From: Thiotrichales bacterium | Lineage (GTDB): Bacteria > Pseudomonadota > Gammaproteobacteria > Beggiatoales > Beggiatoaceae | Reading direction: 5' to 3' | Assembly: GCA_016745035.1 (NCBI GenBank) | Contig: JADGDE010000006.1 | Coordinates: 174,851 to 238,850 of the forward strand | DNA: 64,000 bases | In this document: one piece after another, positions 7,457-16,720 of the stretch | Position numbering within the stretch: the stretch's first letter is position 1 | Layout: every line of letters starts with the position of its first letter | Notes under the pieces: generated by a model | What the model was told of the DNA's origin: nothing | Seen by the model: only the letters and a program-made list of their open reading frames with translations | The model's database searches: none | Made by a program: the position numbers and the translations under genes

Positions 7457-8095
7457 TTAATCCCACTCAACGTGACAGTTCCCTGTCAAAAGGTATAAAA
7501 GCCCATACAATTCATTCATATCAATATCTAAACTAGACCCTTGAATATTATAAAAGAATGGTTCTATAATTTCATTTTTTACTAAATCATCAATTTCATA
7601 TATTTCAAATTTTCCTGACTTTATTCTATTTTCAATAGTATGTTTAAAGGATGTTCTAATATTTATTAAAAGATATGAGTATATGTCCTGAGCAGACTTG
7701 TATAATGAAAATTTATGTATTTTTTTAGTCACTCTTTCTTTTGCATCAATAGCTATATCAATCATATGTTCTCTTTTTCCATCGATAAGTTTTTCTTTTA
7801 AATCTCTCAAGTTTTCTTTTTGCTTTTCTTTAAAAAAATTATTTAGTTCATCAGAAAATTTTTGATATTCAGGATCTTTTTCCTTTTCATTTTCATGCTC
7901 TTCTAAGAGGCGTTTTAGAACAAGATCTTCTCTATACTGAACAGGTCTTTTATAGAAATAGTTATTATTATAATTTATGCTTTTATCATCTCTTCCAATA
8001 GCTTTTTTTGCTACAACATCACTCTGAGTAACTTTATTATTATCAATCATAAAAATATCACTTTTTATCTCTTCCAACGACATCACCACCAGCAT
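7457..8095 (-). CDS. Probable ABC-3C C-terminal-domain protein
   Basis: 212 residues, highly charged, with an early NYNNNYFY segment, a lysine/glutamate-rich helix at about 60-120, and an end reading LLYLLTGNCHVEWD. The LTGNCH.-W ending is the hallmark I associate with the C-terminal domain of ABC-three-component proteins. No nuclease or protease domain is fused to it. The effector may instead be the small membrane protein encoded just upstream, whose 3' end it overlaps. The start is uncertain: ATG at 8093-8095 or at 8081-8083. Confidence 0.6.
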   Translation of the reverse strand: MLVVMSLEEIKSDIFMIDNNKVTQSDVVAKKAIGRDDKSINYNNNYFYKRPVQYREDLVLKRLLEEHENEKEKDPEYQKFSDELNNFFKEKQKENLRDLKEKLIDGKREHMIDIAIDAKERVTKKIHKFSLYKSAQDIYSYLLINIRTSFKHTIENRIKSGKFEIYEIDDLVKNEIIEPFFYNIQGSSLDIDMNELYGLLYLLTGNCHVEWD

Positions 8096-8234
8096 TAATA
8101 TTTTTTTGCGTTACTATGTTTTTTGAAAAAATCCGTTTTTTAAATATTGTCCCAAAGATAATTATTCCAAGACCAGAGAAGAGCCATTGGTAATTATTTT
8201 GAATAAATAAATAAATGTCATCCATAAGTTCCAT
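8058..8234 (-). CDS. Small single-pass membrane protein with GGDVVGRDK tail
   Basis: The start at 8234 is chosen because GGAG lies 6 bases before this ATG. An upstream in-frame ATG at 8321 would give 87 residues but lacks a ribosome binding site. The product (58 aa) has one hydrophobic helix (WLFSGLGIIIFGTIF), a basic stretch, and ends NAGGDVVGRDKK. Glycine-rich NI.AGGDVVGRD tails recur in conflict-system membrane proteins. It is first in the operon and overlaps the next gene by up to 38 bp. A membrane-disrupting effector role is inference. Confidence 0.55.
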   Translation of the reverse strand: MELMDDIYLFIQNNYQWLFSGLGIIIFGTIFKKRIFSKNIVTQKNINAGGDVVGRDKK

Positions 8235-8507
8235 AAAAATCTCCATTTTAAATTCATAAGTTGTAGAATATAAAATATACAAGTACAGTTTAATATTTAG
8301 AATATTTCCCGAAATTCTCACTTCAATTGAAATATGTTGATAAAGTCTTATATCAAAATTATTCTACCCAAGCTAATTATTTTTAAGAATTAATATTAAA
8401 CAAGTAAGCGGACTGTTTTTCTTTAATTATATCCATGTTATATTTATGAGTTTTTAATGCCTAAAAGTTAAAAATAATTCAGTCCATCTACTTATATAAA
8501 ATTTAAT

Positions 8508-8777
8508 TTATTTTCCCACTGTGGGTACATCTTCGATTGATAAGACTTTACCTTGGTAAGCTGGCAGAGAACTGGGAATATCAAAGCTACTGGGAGATAG
8601 GCGGTCTGAGGCTTTGCCTATGCGTTGCACACTATCTGCTTTAACTTGTTTGATAGATTGCAATGCAACCATAAGGCACAAGGCATATTCTAATAAACGA
8701 TTATCAGAATTCATGCCTGTCAGTTGTCGTGCTTGTTGAAGTAAGCTATCGTCTATGCTTGCATTGATTTGGCTCAT
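8508..8777 (-). CDS. VapB-like antitoxin, apparently without a toxin
   Basis: 89 residues. The first 60 match the small antitoxins of type II systems: short strand INASIDDSLLQQA, then LTGMNSDNRLLEYAL, typical of VapB-type (DUF2191-like) ribbon-helix proteins. The C-terminal 30 residues would wrap a PIN toxin. No PIN-domain gene lies downstream; the next gene on that strand is beyond 8508 in AT-rich non-coding DNA (8322-8507). It may be an orphan antitoxin or a relic. Confidence 0.5.
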   Translation of the reverse strand: MSQINASIDDSLLQQARQLTGMNSDNRLLEYALCLMVALQSIKQVKADSVQRIGKASDRLSPSSFDIPSSLPAYQGKVLSIEDVPTVGK

Positions 8778-8855
8778 GATTTTCTCACAAAATTAACCAT
8801 CAGTTATTGTGATCAAATCATACGCTATTTTTTGTTGCTTGATAATTAGCCAGCG

Positions 8856-10328
8856 CTATTTAAACAACCCCAACCAAGCCACACTACTCGGCTCTAATAA
8901 GTCTAATATCGGCTGCGGATAAAAGCCAAACACGAACACGGGTAGCAAAATCACGCCGAGGATTAGGAGTTCGCGCGGGCGTAGGTCTACGGCTTGTTGG
9001 ATAACGGCGCGTTTGGCTTCGCCTAAAAAGGCGCGGCGGTAGAGGCTGAGGAAATAGCTTGCGCCTAAGACCACGGCAAATAAGGTCACTAAACCTGCGC
9101 CTGTGTGTTGTTTGAAAGCGGAGATAATCAGCAGTAATTCGGCGGGGAAGCCGCTGGTGGCGGGTACGCCGATGCTGGCAAGCCCTAGAATTAAAAAGCC
9201 TGTGGCAAGTAGCGGCATGGTTTGGGCGACACCGCCGAGGCTGACGACATCGGTTGAGCCGATGCGTTGGTGTAAAAAGCCTGCGAGTAAGAATAATCCG
9301 GCGCTGATTAAGCTGAAGTTAAGAAGCTGGAATACCGCGCCTTGAATGCCTTGTTGGTTGAGGCTGGCGATACCGATAAGCACGAGGGAGACGTGGGCGA
9401 GGCTAGAAAAAGCTAACATGCGCCGCAGGTTACTTTGACTCAGGGCGGCAACAGCGCCGTATAACATACCGAGCATTCCCAGTCCCACTAACAGCCATTG
9501 AAATTCTTGCGCGGCATCAGGGGCAAGCGGAAGAGCAAAACGCAACAAGCCATAAGCACCGATTTTGAGTCCGGCAATCAGTGCCATGATGTTGACGGGC
9601 GACTCGCTGGCGTTGACCGGTAGCCATGCGTGCAAGGGGAATATCGGCGTTTTGACCGCGAAACCGAGCAGCAAGAGGAAGAAAATCAGGCTTTGATAAG
9701 GATTATCGTGGGCATTGGCGAGCAAGCTGGGGTAATCAAAGCGCAAGCCCTCGGGATGATAGTTCGCTAGCAGCAGCCATGCGAATAATAAAGCGATGCC
9801 ACCGGAGAGCATGAACAGGGTGTATTTATTGGCGGCATAGCGGCGTTCTGGCCCAACGCCCCAGAGGCTGATGAGGAAGTAGAACGGAATCAAACTTAAT
9901 TCCCAAAACAGGAAGAAGAAGATGGTATCCAGCGCGGTAAATACGCCGATAAAACAGGCTTGCAGGATTAACAGCAGGGAAAAATACAGCCGTGGAAAGG
10001 TGCGCAGACTGCGCCAGCTTGCCAAGATAACCAGACTAAACAAGAGGCTGATGGCGGGTAAAAACAGCACCGATAAGCCATCAACGCCGAGCAAGTATTG
10101 AATATTGAGGCTGTCTATCCAGCGGTATTGCTCGACCCATTGAAAGCCTTGGTGTTGGCTGTCAAATTGGCTCAAAAGCCCCAAGCTTAAGCCTAAGGTA
10201 ATAAGGCTGCTGGCGAGGGCAATGCTGCGAGCTTTAGCCACGGGGGCAACATAAATCAGCGCAGCGCTAGCTAATAAAATCAGTAGCAGGCTGCTTAAGT
10301 AGGGAAAACTGGCCGGTAATAGGGACAT
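8856..10328 (-). CDS. NuoM-like antiporter subunit, last gene of the Dab-type operon
   Basis: 490 residues with about 14 membrane helices, a proton-translocating NuoM/MrpD-family subunit in the inner membrane. Key ion-path residues are present: Glu143 in FWELSLIP (TM5), Lys226 in GFAVKTPIFPLHAWLP (TM7) and Lys255 in LKIGAYG (TM8). It starts 3 bp after the end of the upstream subunit. No other complex I genes are nearby, so it belongs to the carbon-uptake cluster rather than respiratory complex I. A decayed copy of its 3' part lies at 3713-3912. Confidence 0.85.
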   Translation of the reverse strand: MSLLPASFPYLSSLLLILLASAALIYVAPVAKARSIALASSLITLGLSLGLLSQFDSQHQGFQWVEQYRWIDSLNIQYLLGVDGLSVLFLPAISLLFSLVILASWRSLRTFPRLYFSLLLILQACFIGVFTALDTIFFFLFWELSLIPFYFLISLWGVGPERRYAANKYTLFMLSGGIALLFAWLLLANYHPEGLRFDYPSLLANAHDNPYQSLIFFLLLLGFAVKTPIFPLHAWLPVNASESPVNIMALIAGLKIGAYGLLRFALPLAPDAAQEFQWLLVGLGMLGMLYGAVAALSQSNLRRMLAFSSLAHVSLVLIGIASLNQQGIQGAVFQLLNFSLISAGLFLLAGFLHQRIGSTDVVSLGGVAQTMPLLATGFLILGLASIGVPATSGFPAELLLIISAFKQHTGAGLVTLFAVVLGASYFLSLYRRAFLGEAKRAVIQQAVDLRPRELLILGVILLPVFVFGFYPQPILDLLEPSSVAWLGLFK

Positions 10329-10331
10329 GGT

Positions 10332-11867
10332 TTAGTGTCCTGTGTGCAAGGGTGGTTGCGCATAAATATCAGCCAAGGGCTGAATTGTGTGCTCTATCAA
10401 AGTAAGGCTGGGGTCGGGATGTAGCCCCATGAATAAGGTGAAGATAATCACGCTGGCAGCAAGGACGATTTCTAGCCAATGGGTTTGGGTTTGTTGCGCA
10501 GGGATGTGTTGATTTTCTTCGCCCGCACCTAAGAATATGCGTTGGAAGACCAGCAAAATGAAACCAGCGGCAAGGACGTTACCTAGGGCGGCTAAAATGG
10601 TCACCAATGCGCCAAAGCGTTGAATGGAGGCTTCAAGCATAAAGTGCATTCCCTCAAAACCGAGTGTGCCGGGCATCCCAATCAGGGTTAAGCTGCCGAC
10701 CACGAAGCTAATCGCAATCAAGGGGCCGATTTTGCCCAAGCCTTCAATTAAGTTGCCCAGCTCGCTGATGCGCATGGTATCGGTGCGCTCGCGGATAATG
10801 CCTGTAATCCAGAACAAGCCTGCGATAGCAAAACCAAAGCCGATGCTTAACAGTAGGCTACTGCTAAAGCCGAGTTTATTCAGGGTAAACAGGGCGATAA
10901 CGACAATACTGGTGTGGCTGATGGCGGCAAAGGCAAGAGCGCGGCGCAGGTTGCTTTGTTGAATCGCGAGTAAGGCGGCATAGAAAATCCCGACCACGGC
11001 GACGGCAATCAGCATGTATTGCCACTCGGCAATGGCGTTGGGTGTCAGGGGAATAACAAAACGCAGCAGGGCGAAAATGCCGACTTTGATACCTAAAAAC
11101 AGCGCGGGAGCGGCGATGCTGCCTTTTTCGAGGAAGCTTGGCAGCCAGCCGTGGACGGGGAACAGCGGAATCCGCACGGCAATGCCATAGAATAATAGGA
11201 AGAAAATAATGTGTTCGAGTTCGATGGGAATTTGCAGTTTTTGTAAGGCGAGCAAATCAAATGACCATGCGCCCTTGCCGATTTGATCGGAGTACAGCCA
11301 CGCGAGCATAAACACGCCAATGCCGGTGAGGATTAAGCCTGTGAGCATGAATTGGAAAAAGCGTTTAATCATCGGTCCTGAGTCCCAATCATGCGCCCAG
11401 CGGCTGGTGATATAGACGATTAAACCGACTTCGAGAATCGACATAATCCAGAACCAGAGTAAATCTAAGCTGACAAACTGGCTGATTAAAACTGCCTCGA
11501 CCAATAAGGTCACACCGAGGACGCTGCTTTGTTTGCGGAAAATGGCAAAGAGCATAGTTAGCGGCGTGATGATTGCGGTGAGCAGGATAAAGAGGACGCT
11601 CATACCATCTGCACCGACGTGGTAAACCAAGCTGCTCCAGATCTGGAATTGTTCGGCAAACAGGAAACTATGCGCCGCGCCTTTTTCAGCCATAAAGGCT
11701 TGGTATAGCCACAGGCTTAAACCCAGCTCGACCAGACTCACCCCCAGCGCGAGGCTGATGGCAAAACGCCCCGAGGCGCGTAAAATCATAAAACCGGCAA
11801 TCAAGGGCAGGAGTTGTAAACTCAGTAGTAAAGGCCAGCCTGTTTGGCTCATTTCTATATAGTTCAT
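10332..11867 (-). CDS. Divergent NuoM-like subunit of the Dab-type operon
   Basis: 511 residues, multi-pass membrane protein of the proton-antiporter family. It has HGWLP and GIKVGIFALLRF motifs, but its ion-path residues are altered. The TM5 Glu position carries Ile (WIMSILEVG, with a Glu two residues downstream), and the TM7 Lys is Arg232 (GIAVRIPLFP). Lys261 is kept. It lies 2 bp downstream of the DabB-like gene and is likely co-translated. The changes suggest a structural subunit, or one with a different coupling path, within the same complex. Confidence 0.8.
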   Translation of the reverse strand: MNYIEMSQTGWPLLLSLQLLPLIAGFMILRASGRFAISLALGVSLVELGLSLWLYQAFMAEKGAAHSFLFAEQFQIWSSLVYHVGADGMSVLFILLTAIITPLTMLFAIFRKQSSVLGVTLLVEAVLISQFVSLDLLWFWIMSILEVGLIVYITSRWAHDWDSGPMIKRFFQFMLTGLILTGIGVFMLAWLYSDQIGKGAWSFDLLALQKLQIPIELEHIIFFLLFYGIAVRIPLFPVHGWLPSFLEKGSIAAPALFLGIKVGIFALLRFVIPLTPNAIAEWQYMLIAVAVVGIFYAALLAIQQSNLRRALAFAAISHTSIVVIALFTLNKLGFSSSLLLSIGFGFAIAGLFWITGIIRERTDTMRISELGNLIEGLGKIGPLIAISFVVGSLTLIGMPGTLGFEGMHFMLEASIQRFGALVTILAALGNVLAAGFILLVFQRIFLGAGEENQHIPAQQTQTHWLEIVLAASVIIFTLFMGLHPDPSLTLIEHTIQPLADIYAQPPLHTGH

Positions 11868-11869
11868 AC

Positions 11870-13411
11870 TTATAAAACCATCACAAAGCTAACGACAATA
11901 ATGAGCATCAAATAACGTGGCTCGGCTAAACGGCGTTCGATATTTTCTAGTATATCGCCGATGTATTTAAAGTTGTGTTGCAAGCGCTGCTGGGTATCGG
12001 ACATGACTAATTTTTGTTCGATCCATTCAAACAAATCGCCCAGCATGTGCATAAATCTCCCTAACAGCCCCATATCATTGCTGTGGTATTCCTGTTTTAG
12101 CCCTTCTTTACCCGCGTTAAGACGGCTTAATAAATGGCTGGAGGAGGGATTACCACTGATACGAATAATCACTTGTTCTTCAAATAAACGTGCATCTTGT
12201 GCCAGTTTTTGAAATGGTTTCACCAATAAATGATCGCCTAAGCTATCAAGCCAAAAGCGTTGCACCGCAGCAATATAAAGCGCGGGGCGTTTTTGCAGCC
12301 ATTGCGCGGCTGGGCGCGGGCTGTTGGTGACTTGGTGTAAGAACGAAGGCGCGTGCAAAAATTGATAGGTTCGCCACACCGCATGAATACATAAATGCAA
12401 GGTGGCAAATTCAAACCAACCCAGACCAATACTAACCACCATGATGCCCAACTGGGCGATGCTGGAGAAAATAAAGGCGGTTTTGACATCGGTTTGTACC
12501 AATCCGGCAAAATAGCCATAAGCGATGGATAACACGCCGATGAGAATTAGGGCAATTTGCAAGGTTTCAGCTTGGGCAATCAGCGGCTCTAGGCGTAATA
12601 ATAAATAGATGCCCGCGTGTACCATCAATGCGCCGTAAAAAATCGCACTCGAAGGCGTTGGGCCTTCTAAGGCGCGGGTAATCCACGCCGAGAACGGAAA
12701 CTGTGCCGATTTAATCAGAGCGGCTAACACAAAACCACTGCTAATCAGGGCAATGTGTAGGGTGCTTTCTCCCTTGTCAGCAAATAAAACCTGCCATTCG
12801 GTGCTGCCCCACCATAAGAAACTAAAAAATAAAGCAAAGATAAGCCCGGCATCACCAAGGCGATTAGTGATAAAAGCCCGCAAGGCGTTTTGGGTCGCCA
12901 CGTCGCGCTGCCAGCGGTAGCCGATCAGCAAGTAGGAACTTAAGCCCGCAAATTCCCAACCGATGAATAATAAGGCGGCATTGCCTGCCATCACAATCAG
13001 TTGAATGCCGCTGCTAAACAGACAAAAAACCATGAAAAAGCGTTGGAAACCCGGTTCACGGTGTAAGTAATTGACCGAAAACCACAACACCAGCAAGATA
13101 ATCACGGCGTTGAGGTTTAATAGCGTCAAACTTAAGCCATCAATTAAAAAGTTTAAATGGATTTGATATGCACCACTTTCTAGCCACGAGCCGATTTGCA
13201 CCGTTGCGGGGAAGCCTTGAGTGAAGCTGAGGTAATCGAGATATAAAATTGCCCAAGCGCTGAGCATCATGCTGCCAATGGCAATACGGCTGGTTTGTTT
13301 TTCGCCCGCATCGCCTTGGTTTTTGCCCAAGACCACGGCAAGCCCTATCCAGAGCATCGCCAGCAATGGCAAGAGGGGAATTGCAATTAAACTGACATTT
13401 AAGGCATTCAT
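11870..13411 (-). CDS. dabB: DabB: NuoL-like membrane subunit of the inorganic-carbon transporter
   Basis: 513 residues from ATG at 13411, whose ATGA overlaps the TGA of dabA; GGAG lies 8 bases upstream. A longer frame reaching 13480 would run back into dabA and is unlikely. NuoL-type motifs are present: Glu153 in GWEFAGLSSYLLIGYRW, Lys234 in LIKSAQFPFSAW, and His265 in YGALMVHAG. DabB pairs with DabA to draw CO2 into bicarbonate using ion-motive force (known for Halothiobacillus DAB). The soluble C-terminal third is rich in Gln and Leu. The dabA-dabB order and overlap support the assignment. Confidence 0.88.
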   Translation of the reverse strand: MNALNVSLIAIPLLPLLAMLWIGLAVVLGKNQGDAGEKQTSRIAIGSMMLSAWAILYLDYLSFTQGFPATVQIGSWLESGAYQIHLNFLIDGLSLTLLNLNAVIILLVLWFSVNYLHREPGFQRFFMVFCLFSSGIQLIVMAGNAALLFIGWEFAGLSSYLLIGYRWQRDVATQNALRAFITNRLGDAGLIFALFFSFLWWGSTEWQVLFADKGESTLHIALISSGFVLAALIKSAQFPFSAWITRALEGPTPSSAIFYGALMVHAGIYLLLRLEPLIAQAETLQIALILIGVLSIAYGYFAGLVQTDVKTAFIFSSIAQLGIMVVSIGLGWFEFATLHLCIHAVWRTYQFLHAPSFLHQVTNSPRPAAQWLQKRPALYIAAVQRFWLDSLGDHLLVKPFQKLAQDARLFEEQVIIRISGNPSSSHLLSRLNAGKEGLKQEYHSNDMGLLGRFMHMLGDLFEWIEQKLVMSDTQQRLQHNFKYIGDILENIERRLAEPRYLMLIIVVSFVMVL

Positions 13412-16400
13412 GCAGATTCTCCTGGGATAGCAGCGGTGACTAAGGCGGGCATTAAGTGGGCGCGTGTGCCTTGATACCAATCGCCCGAGCGCTCAACGTT
13501 GTCTAAGTCTTGGGTTTCACCGTCCCAAAGCACAAAGCCTTGTTCGGGTTCAAAGACAAAAATATCTTGGCTGTCGGGGTCTTTGACCGAGAATAATAAC
13601 CAGCCGTTGCCGACCAGTTCTTGTAGCGGCGGCTGGCGCTGATAAATTGCCGTGACCACATCGACTTTTGCCTCGACCATCACCTGTAAGCGCATTGGCT
13701 CGTGAATATCGAGCATTTGCCACGGCAAGCCTGTGCGTAAATCGCTGCTTGCGCCTTCCATGACTCCAAATAAGCCTGTGAGGTTGTGTAAGGTTTTTTG
13801 TCCACAGCCATATTCTTCGTTATTGACGGTGGAGAAATAGTATTCGAGATTAATCCCCGCGACCACCGGCCCGCCGTTGAGCAAGGTGTTTTCTAAAATG
13901 GTGCCTTCAGGGTCGATTCGGTAATCGTAAGAAACCAAAAAGGCGCGGCGGTCAAAGAAAATGCCACGGTTAAAAGCCCGCCGTCCGATAAAGGCAAGGG
14001 CGTTGGTGCTGTGTCCGAGTTCAGGGCGCACTTGGCTGATGTCTAAACTGCGGCTAATGCTGTGGGCATAAGCACCGGCAAGTCCGAGTTTTTCCGGTGC
14101 GGAGGCAAATTTGCGGCAACGCTCATGGGCGGAGTATTTGGCGGCTTTAAGTCCCAAGGCTTCGAGCTGTTTAAAATCCGCTTGCAGGGCTTCTGGGATT
14201 AAATCGGTATCAAACCATTCGATGTCTTCGTTAGCGGTATTGTGCATCGAGCCTAAAAACCAGGTATCTGCGGGGATTTCCATCCCTTGGGCTGCCATCA
14301 ATTCGCGTACTTCTGGGCGATTTGCCATCGCTGCAAACGAGCGCGCATTCGGGCCACTGTGGCGACCGCTACATGCGCCGCAATCATAGGCGGCTAAATG
14401 CGGGTTGTTGAGGCTGGAAGAACCATGCCCGACTAAGACCACGAATTGCGAGAACTGATGCACCAGCCCGATATTGCGTAAAAAAGCCGCCACGCGCTCG
14501 GCTTGTTCTTGGTCAGTAAAACCGATTTGATTGTGCTCTACTGAAGGGTTATCGGCTTTTTTGGCGGTGATATTGACCTTGGTCGGCACGATTAAATCCC
14601 AGCCTTGTTGCAAGCGCTGATTCAAACGTCCAAAGCCCAGCGGCGCAATCACTTTGCCGAGCAATAATAATAAGGTCACAGGCAGGCTGACAATCATCAA
14701 CAATAAAGCCACAAAGGGATTACGGCGAATTTCTTGATGCCAAAGGTTGTTAAGCCAAAGGCGTTTGCTGCGGCGCTGTTGATGCTGATGGTTTAAGTCT
14801 TCACATTCGTGTACAGGCTGCTCGGTAATGCGATGCTTAGGGGTTTGCACCACCGGACACAAAGGCGTGTCTTCATGGTCATCAATACCGCGCCAGTTCA
14901 TCACCAAGTTAAAGAATGCCGCGACCCCAAAGGTTTCGATATTGGGTTCTAATTCTTCGATATGGCGACGAATCGCCTCTTCTCGGTCATCAATACAAAA
15001 CACTAATTGTGCTTGTGGGCGCGTTTCCCGATCCGCCCAGTTGGTCAGTTGTTTGCCTTGTTGATATTGGTGTTGATAAGTGATGGCATTAAAAATAATA
15101 TCGCGATAATGGCGCTCGTAAGCTTGCAGCCAGATAAAACCGGCGACATGCGGCTCAGCAACACGGGCAAGCGCACTAAAAATGGTCTCGATTTGTTCCT
15201 CGTTGAGCGAATCGACATCTGCGCCACACCAGCCCATGTGTTGTGCCAAGCGGAACAAACGCCAAGCGCTACGATAAACCGAATAGGTATCAGCGTTATC
15301 ACTGGCGGCGCTGTGTTGCCACAGCCAAACCATTTGTGTCAGCCCTTGCCAATCGTTTTGGTGCGGGTCTTCAATGGTGGTACGCACCAAGAGGTTTTGT
15401 AAACCGGTGACCAAGTATTCTGGCAGATGTTGGTTAAAGAGTTGGAAACGCCCTAAAAACTCAGCATGGTGGTGTTGGAAATGCCCGTTTAAGTCTGAGA
15501 GATTGGCATCAATCAGCCAAGTGCCCTCGCAAACACGGCGGCAATAGAGGTATTCCATCACCAAGCGTACCGCCAAATAATCGCGCATATCGACATGGGT
15601 ATCTAAGCCACGATAACCGGGGTTATTGGCACGCCACAAAAACATACCGCCCCAGCCTTGTAAGTCCAGCGCGAGGTTTTCTAAATATTGAATTTGATTA
15701 TCGGTTTTCACGCCGATCCGCGCTAACATGATTTCCAAGGTTTTTTCGGCATCATCGGGCAGGGTGTCTAAGTAATCTGCCCATTCTGGCATGTCTTCAA
15801 ACGCGCCAACCAAATCGGTTTTAGCCGCTTGTTTCCAAACTTGATAAAAGCCTTGTTTGCTGTCTTTGATTTGCCAAGCAGCGACACCTTGATCCAGCCA
15901 TGCGGCGACGTGACGGATAAAAATCGCATCAAAATCAGCTTTGACATCTTCGCCTGTCAGGGCTTTGATTAAGCTCGAGAGGGTTAAATCATCACCGACG
16001 CGGGTAAATAACTCGCTGCGCTCGATTTTAGATTTAGCCGCCAAGCGTTGGTTTAAGTCCTCAGGATTTAAGTCTTCGCTCTCGGCTAGTTCGTCTAAGA
16101 CCTCGGCGGATAATTCTTGCAGGTGTTCGGGATGCACCAAATAATGCGATAAGCCAAGATTAGATAAACAACTTTCCCACAAGCCTTTGATAATGGTCGC
16201 CTCGTCGGCGTTATGGGCATCGTTGCGGACATTGTCTAAAAGACGTTTTTGGGTCTCAGGGCTGACATCGGGCTGAAATTGACTTAAGGCGGCATTTTCT
16301 TCAACTTGCCAATTGAGCTGGCAAGCGGAGATTTTTTCTAAAGGATGCAATAAAGCCGCTTGGTAAACATCGCGCAGGTAGACTTCACCTTGGCGAAAAT

Positions 16401-16710
16401 CGCCGAGCTTTTTACCCGCATCCAAGTCCGATTGTTTATCTAATACCGCACGTAAATCAGCGGCATTAATACGCCCGTCTTGATAATGTTGTCGATAGGT
16501 TTCTATCGGTAAATAGGCATATTTTCCGGTAATATCAAAAGCGGATTTTACCGCTTTATCAAAGGGTAAATTTTGAAAGCCGTGTAAGGTATTGTGATGC
16601 ACAAAGTCGATTAAAGGCGCTTGGCTAGGCAAGACGTGTTCGAGGTGTGCCAGCAGGGCTTCGAGTTTTTCTGCAAAAGAAGCCTTAGCAGACAAAGTAT
16701 GCGATGACAT
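13408..16710 (-). CDS. dabA: DabA: DUF2309 inorganic-carbon transporter, carbonic-anhydrase-like subunit
   Basis: 1100-residue DUF2309 protein, longer than the roughly 830-residue DabA2 type. It starts after AAGGAG with 6-base spacing. The beta-carbonic-anhydrase-like zinc site is visible: Cys572 and Asp574 in FCIDDREE, His762 in VGHGSSS and Cys777 in YDCGACSG. The spacings 2 and 15 equal those reported for C351/D353 and H524/C539 of Halothiobacillus DabA2. A hydrophobic membrane-associating stretch lies near 670-690 (FVALLLMIVSLPVTLLLLLG). With DabB it should hydrate CO2 vectorially and retain bicarbonate for CO2 fixation. It overlaps dabB by 4 bp. Confidence 0.92.
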   Translation of the reverse strand: MSSHTLSAKASFAEKLEALLAHLEHVLPSQAPLIDFVHHNTLHGFQNLPFDKAVKSAFDITGKYAYLPIETYRQHYQDGRINAADLRAVLDKQSDLDAGKKLGDFRQGEVYLRDVYQAALLHPLEKISACQLNWQVEENAALSQFQPDVSPETQKRLLDNVRNDAHNADEATIIKGLWESCLSNLGLSHYLVHPEHLQELSAEVLDELAESEDLNPEDLNQRLAAKSKIERSELFTRVGDDLTLSSLIKALTGEDVKADFDAIFIRHVAAWLDQGVAAWQIKDSKQGFYQVWKQAAKTDLVGAFEDMPEWADYLDTLPDDAEKTLEIMLARIGVKTDNQIQYLENLALDLQGWGGMFLWRANNPGYRGLDTHVDMRDYLAVRLVMEYLYCRRVCEGTWLIDANLSDLNGHFQHHHAEFLGRFQLFNQHLPEYLVTGLQNLLVRTTIEDPHQNDWQGLTQMVWLWQHSAASDNADTYSVYRSAWRLFRLAQHMGWCGADVDSLNEEQIETIFSALARVAEPHVAGFIWLQAYERHYRDIIFNAITYQHQYQQGKQLTNWADRETRPQAQLVFCIDDREEAIRRHIEELEPNIETFGVAAFFNLVMNWRGIDDHEDTPLCPVVQTPKHRITEQPVHECEDLNHQHQQRRSKRLWLNNLWHQEIRRNPFVALLLMIVSLPVTLLLLLGKVIAPLGFGRLNQRLQQGWDLIVPTKVNITAKKADNPSVEHNQIGFTDQEQAERVAAFLRNIGLVHQFSQFVVLVGHGSSSLNNPHLAAYDCGACSGRHSGPNARSFAAMANRPEVRELMAAQGMEIPADTWFLGSMHNTANEDIEWFDTDLIPEALQADFKQLEALGLKAAKYSAHERCRKFASAPEKLGLAGAYAHSISRSLDISQVRPELGHSTNALAFIGRRAFNRGIFFDRRAFLVSYDYRIDPEGTILENTLLNGGPVVAGINLEYYFSTVNNEEYGCGQKTLHNLTGLFGVMEGASSDLRTGLPWQMLDIHEPMRLQVMVEAKVDVVTAIYQRQPPLQELVGNGWLLFSVKDPDSQDIFVFEPEQGFVLWDGETQDLDNVERSGDWYQGTRAHLMPALVTAAIPGESA

Positions 16711-16720
16711 AAAAGACTCC

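Noticed and set aside
13408..13480. Longer start of the DabB-like gene at 13480
   Set aside because: It would overlap dabA by 73 bp. The ATG at 13411 has a good ribosome binding site and a 4-bp ATGA overlap.
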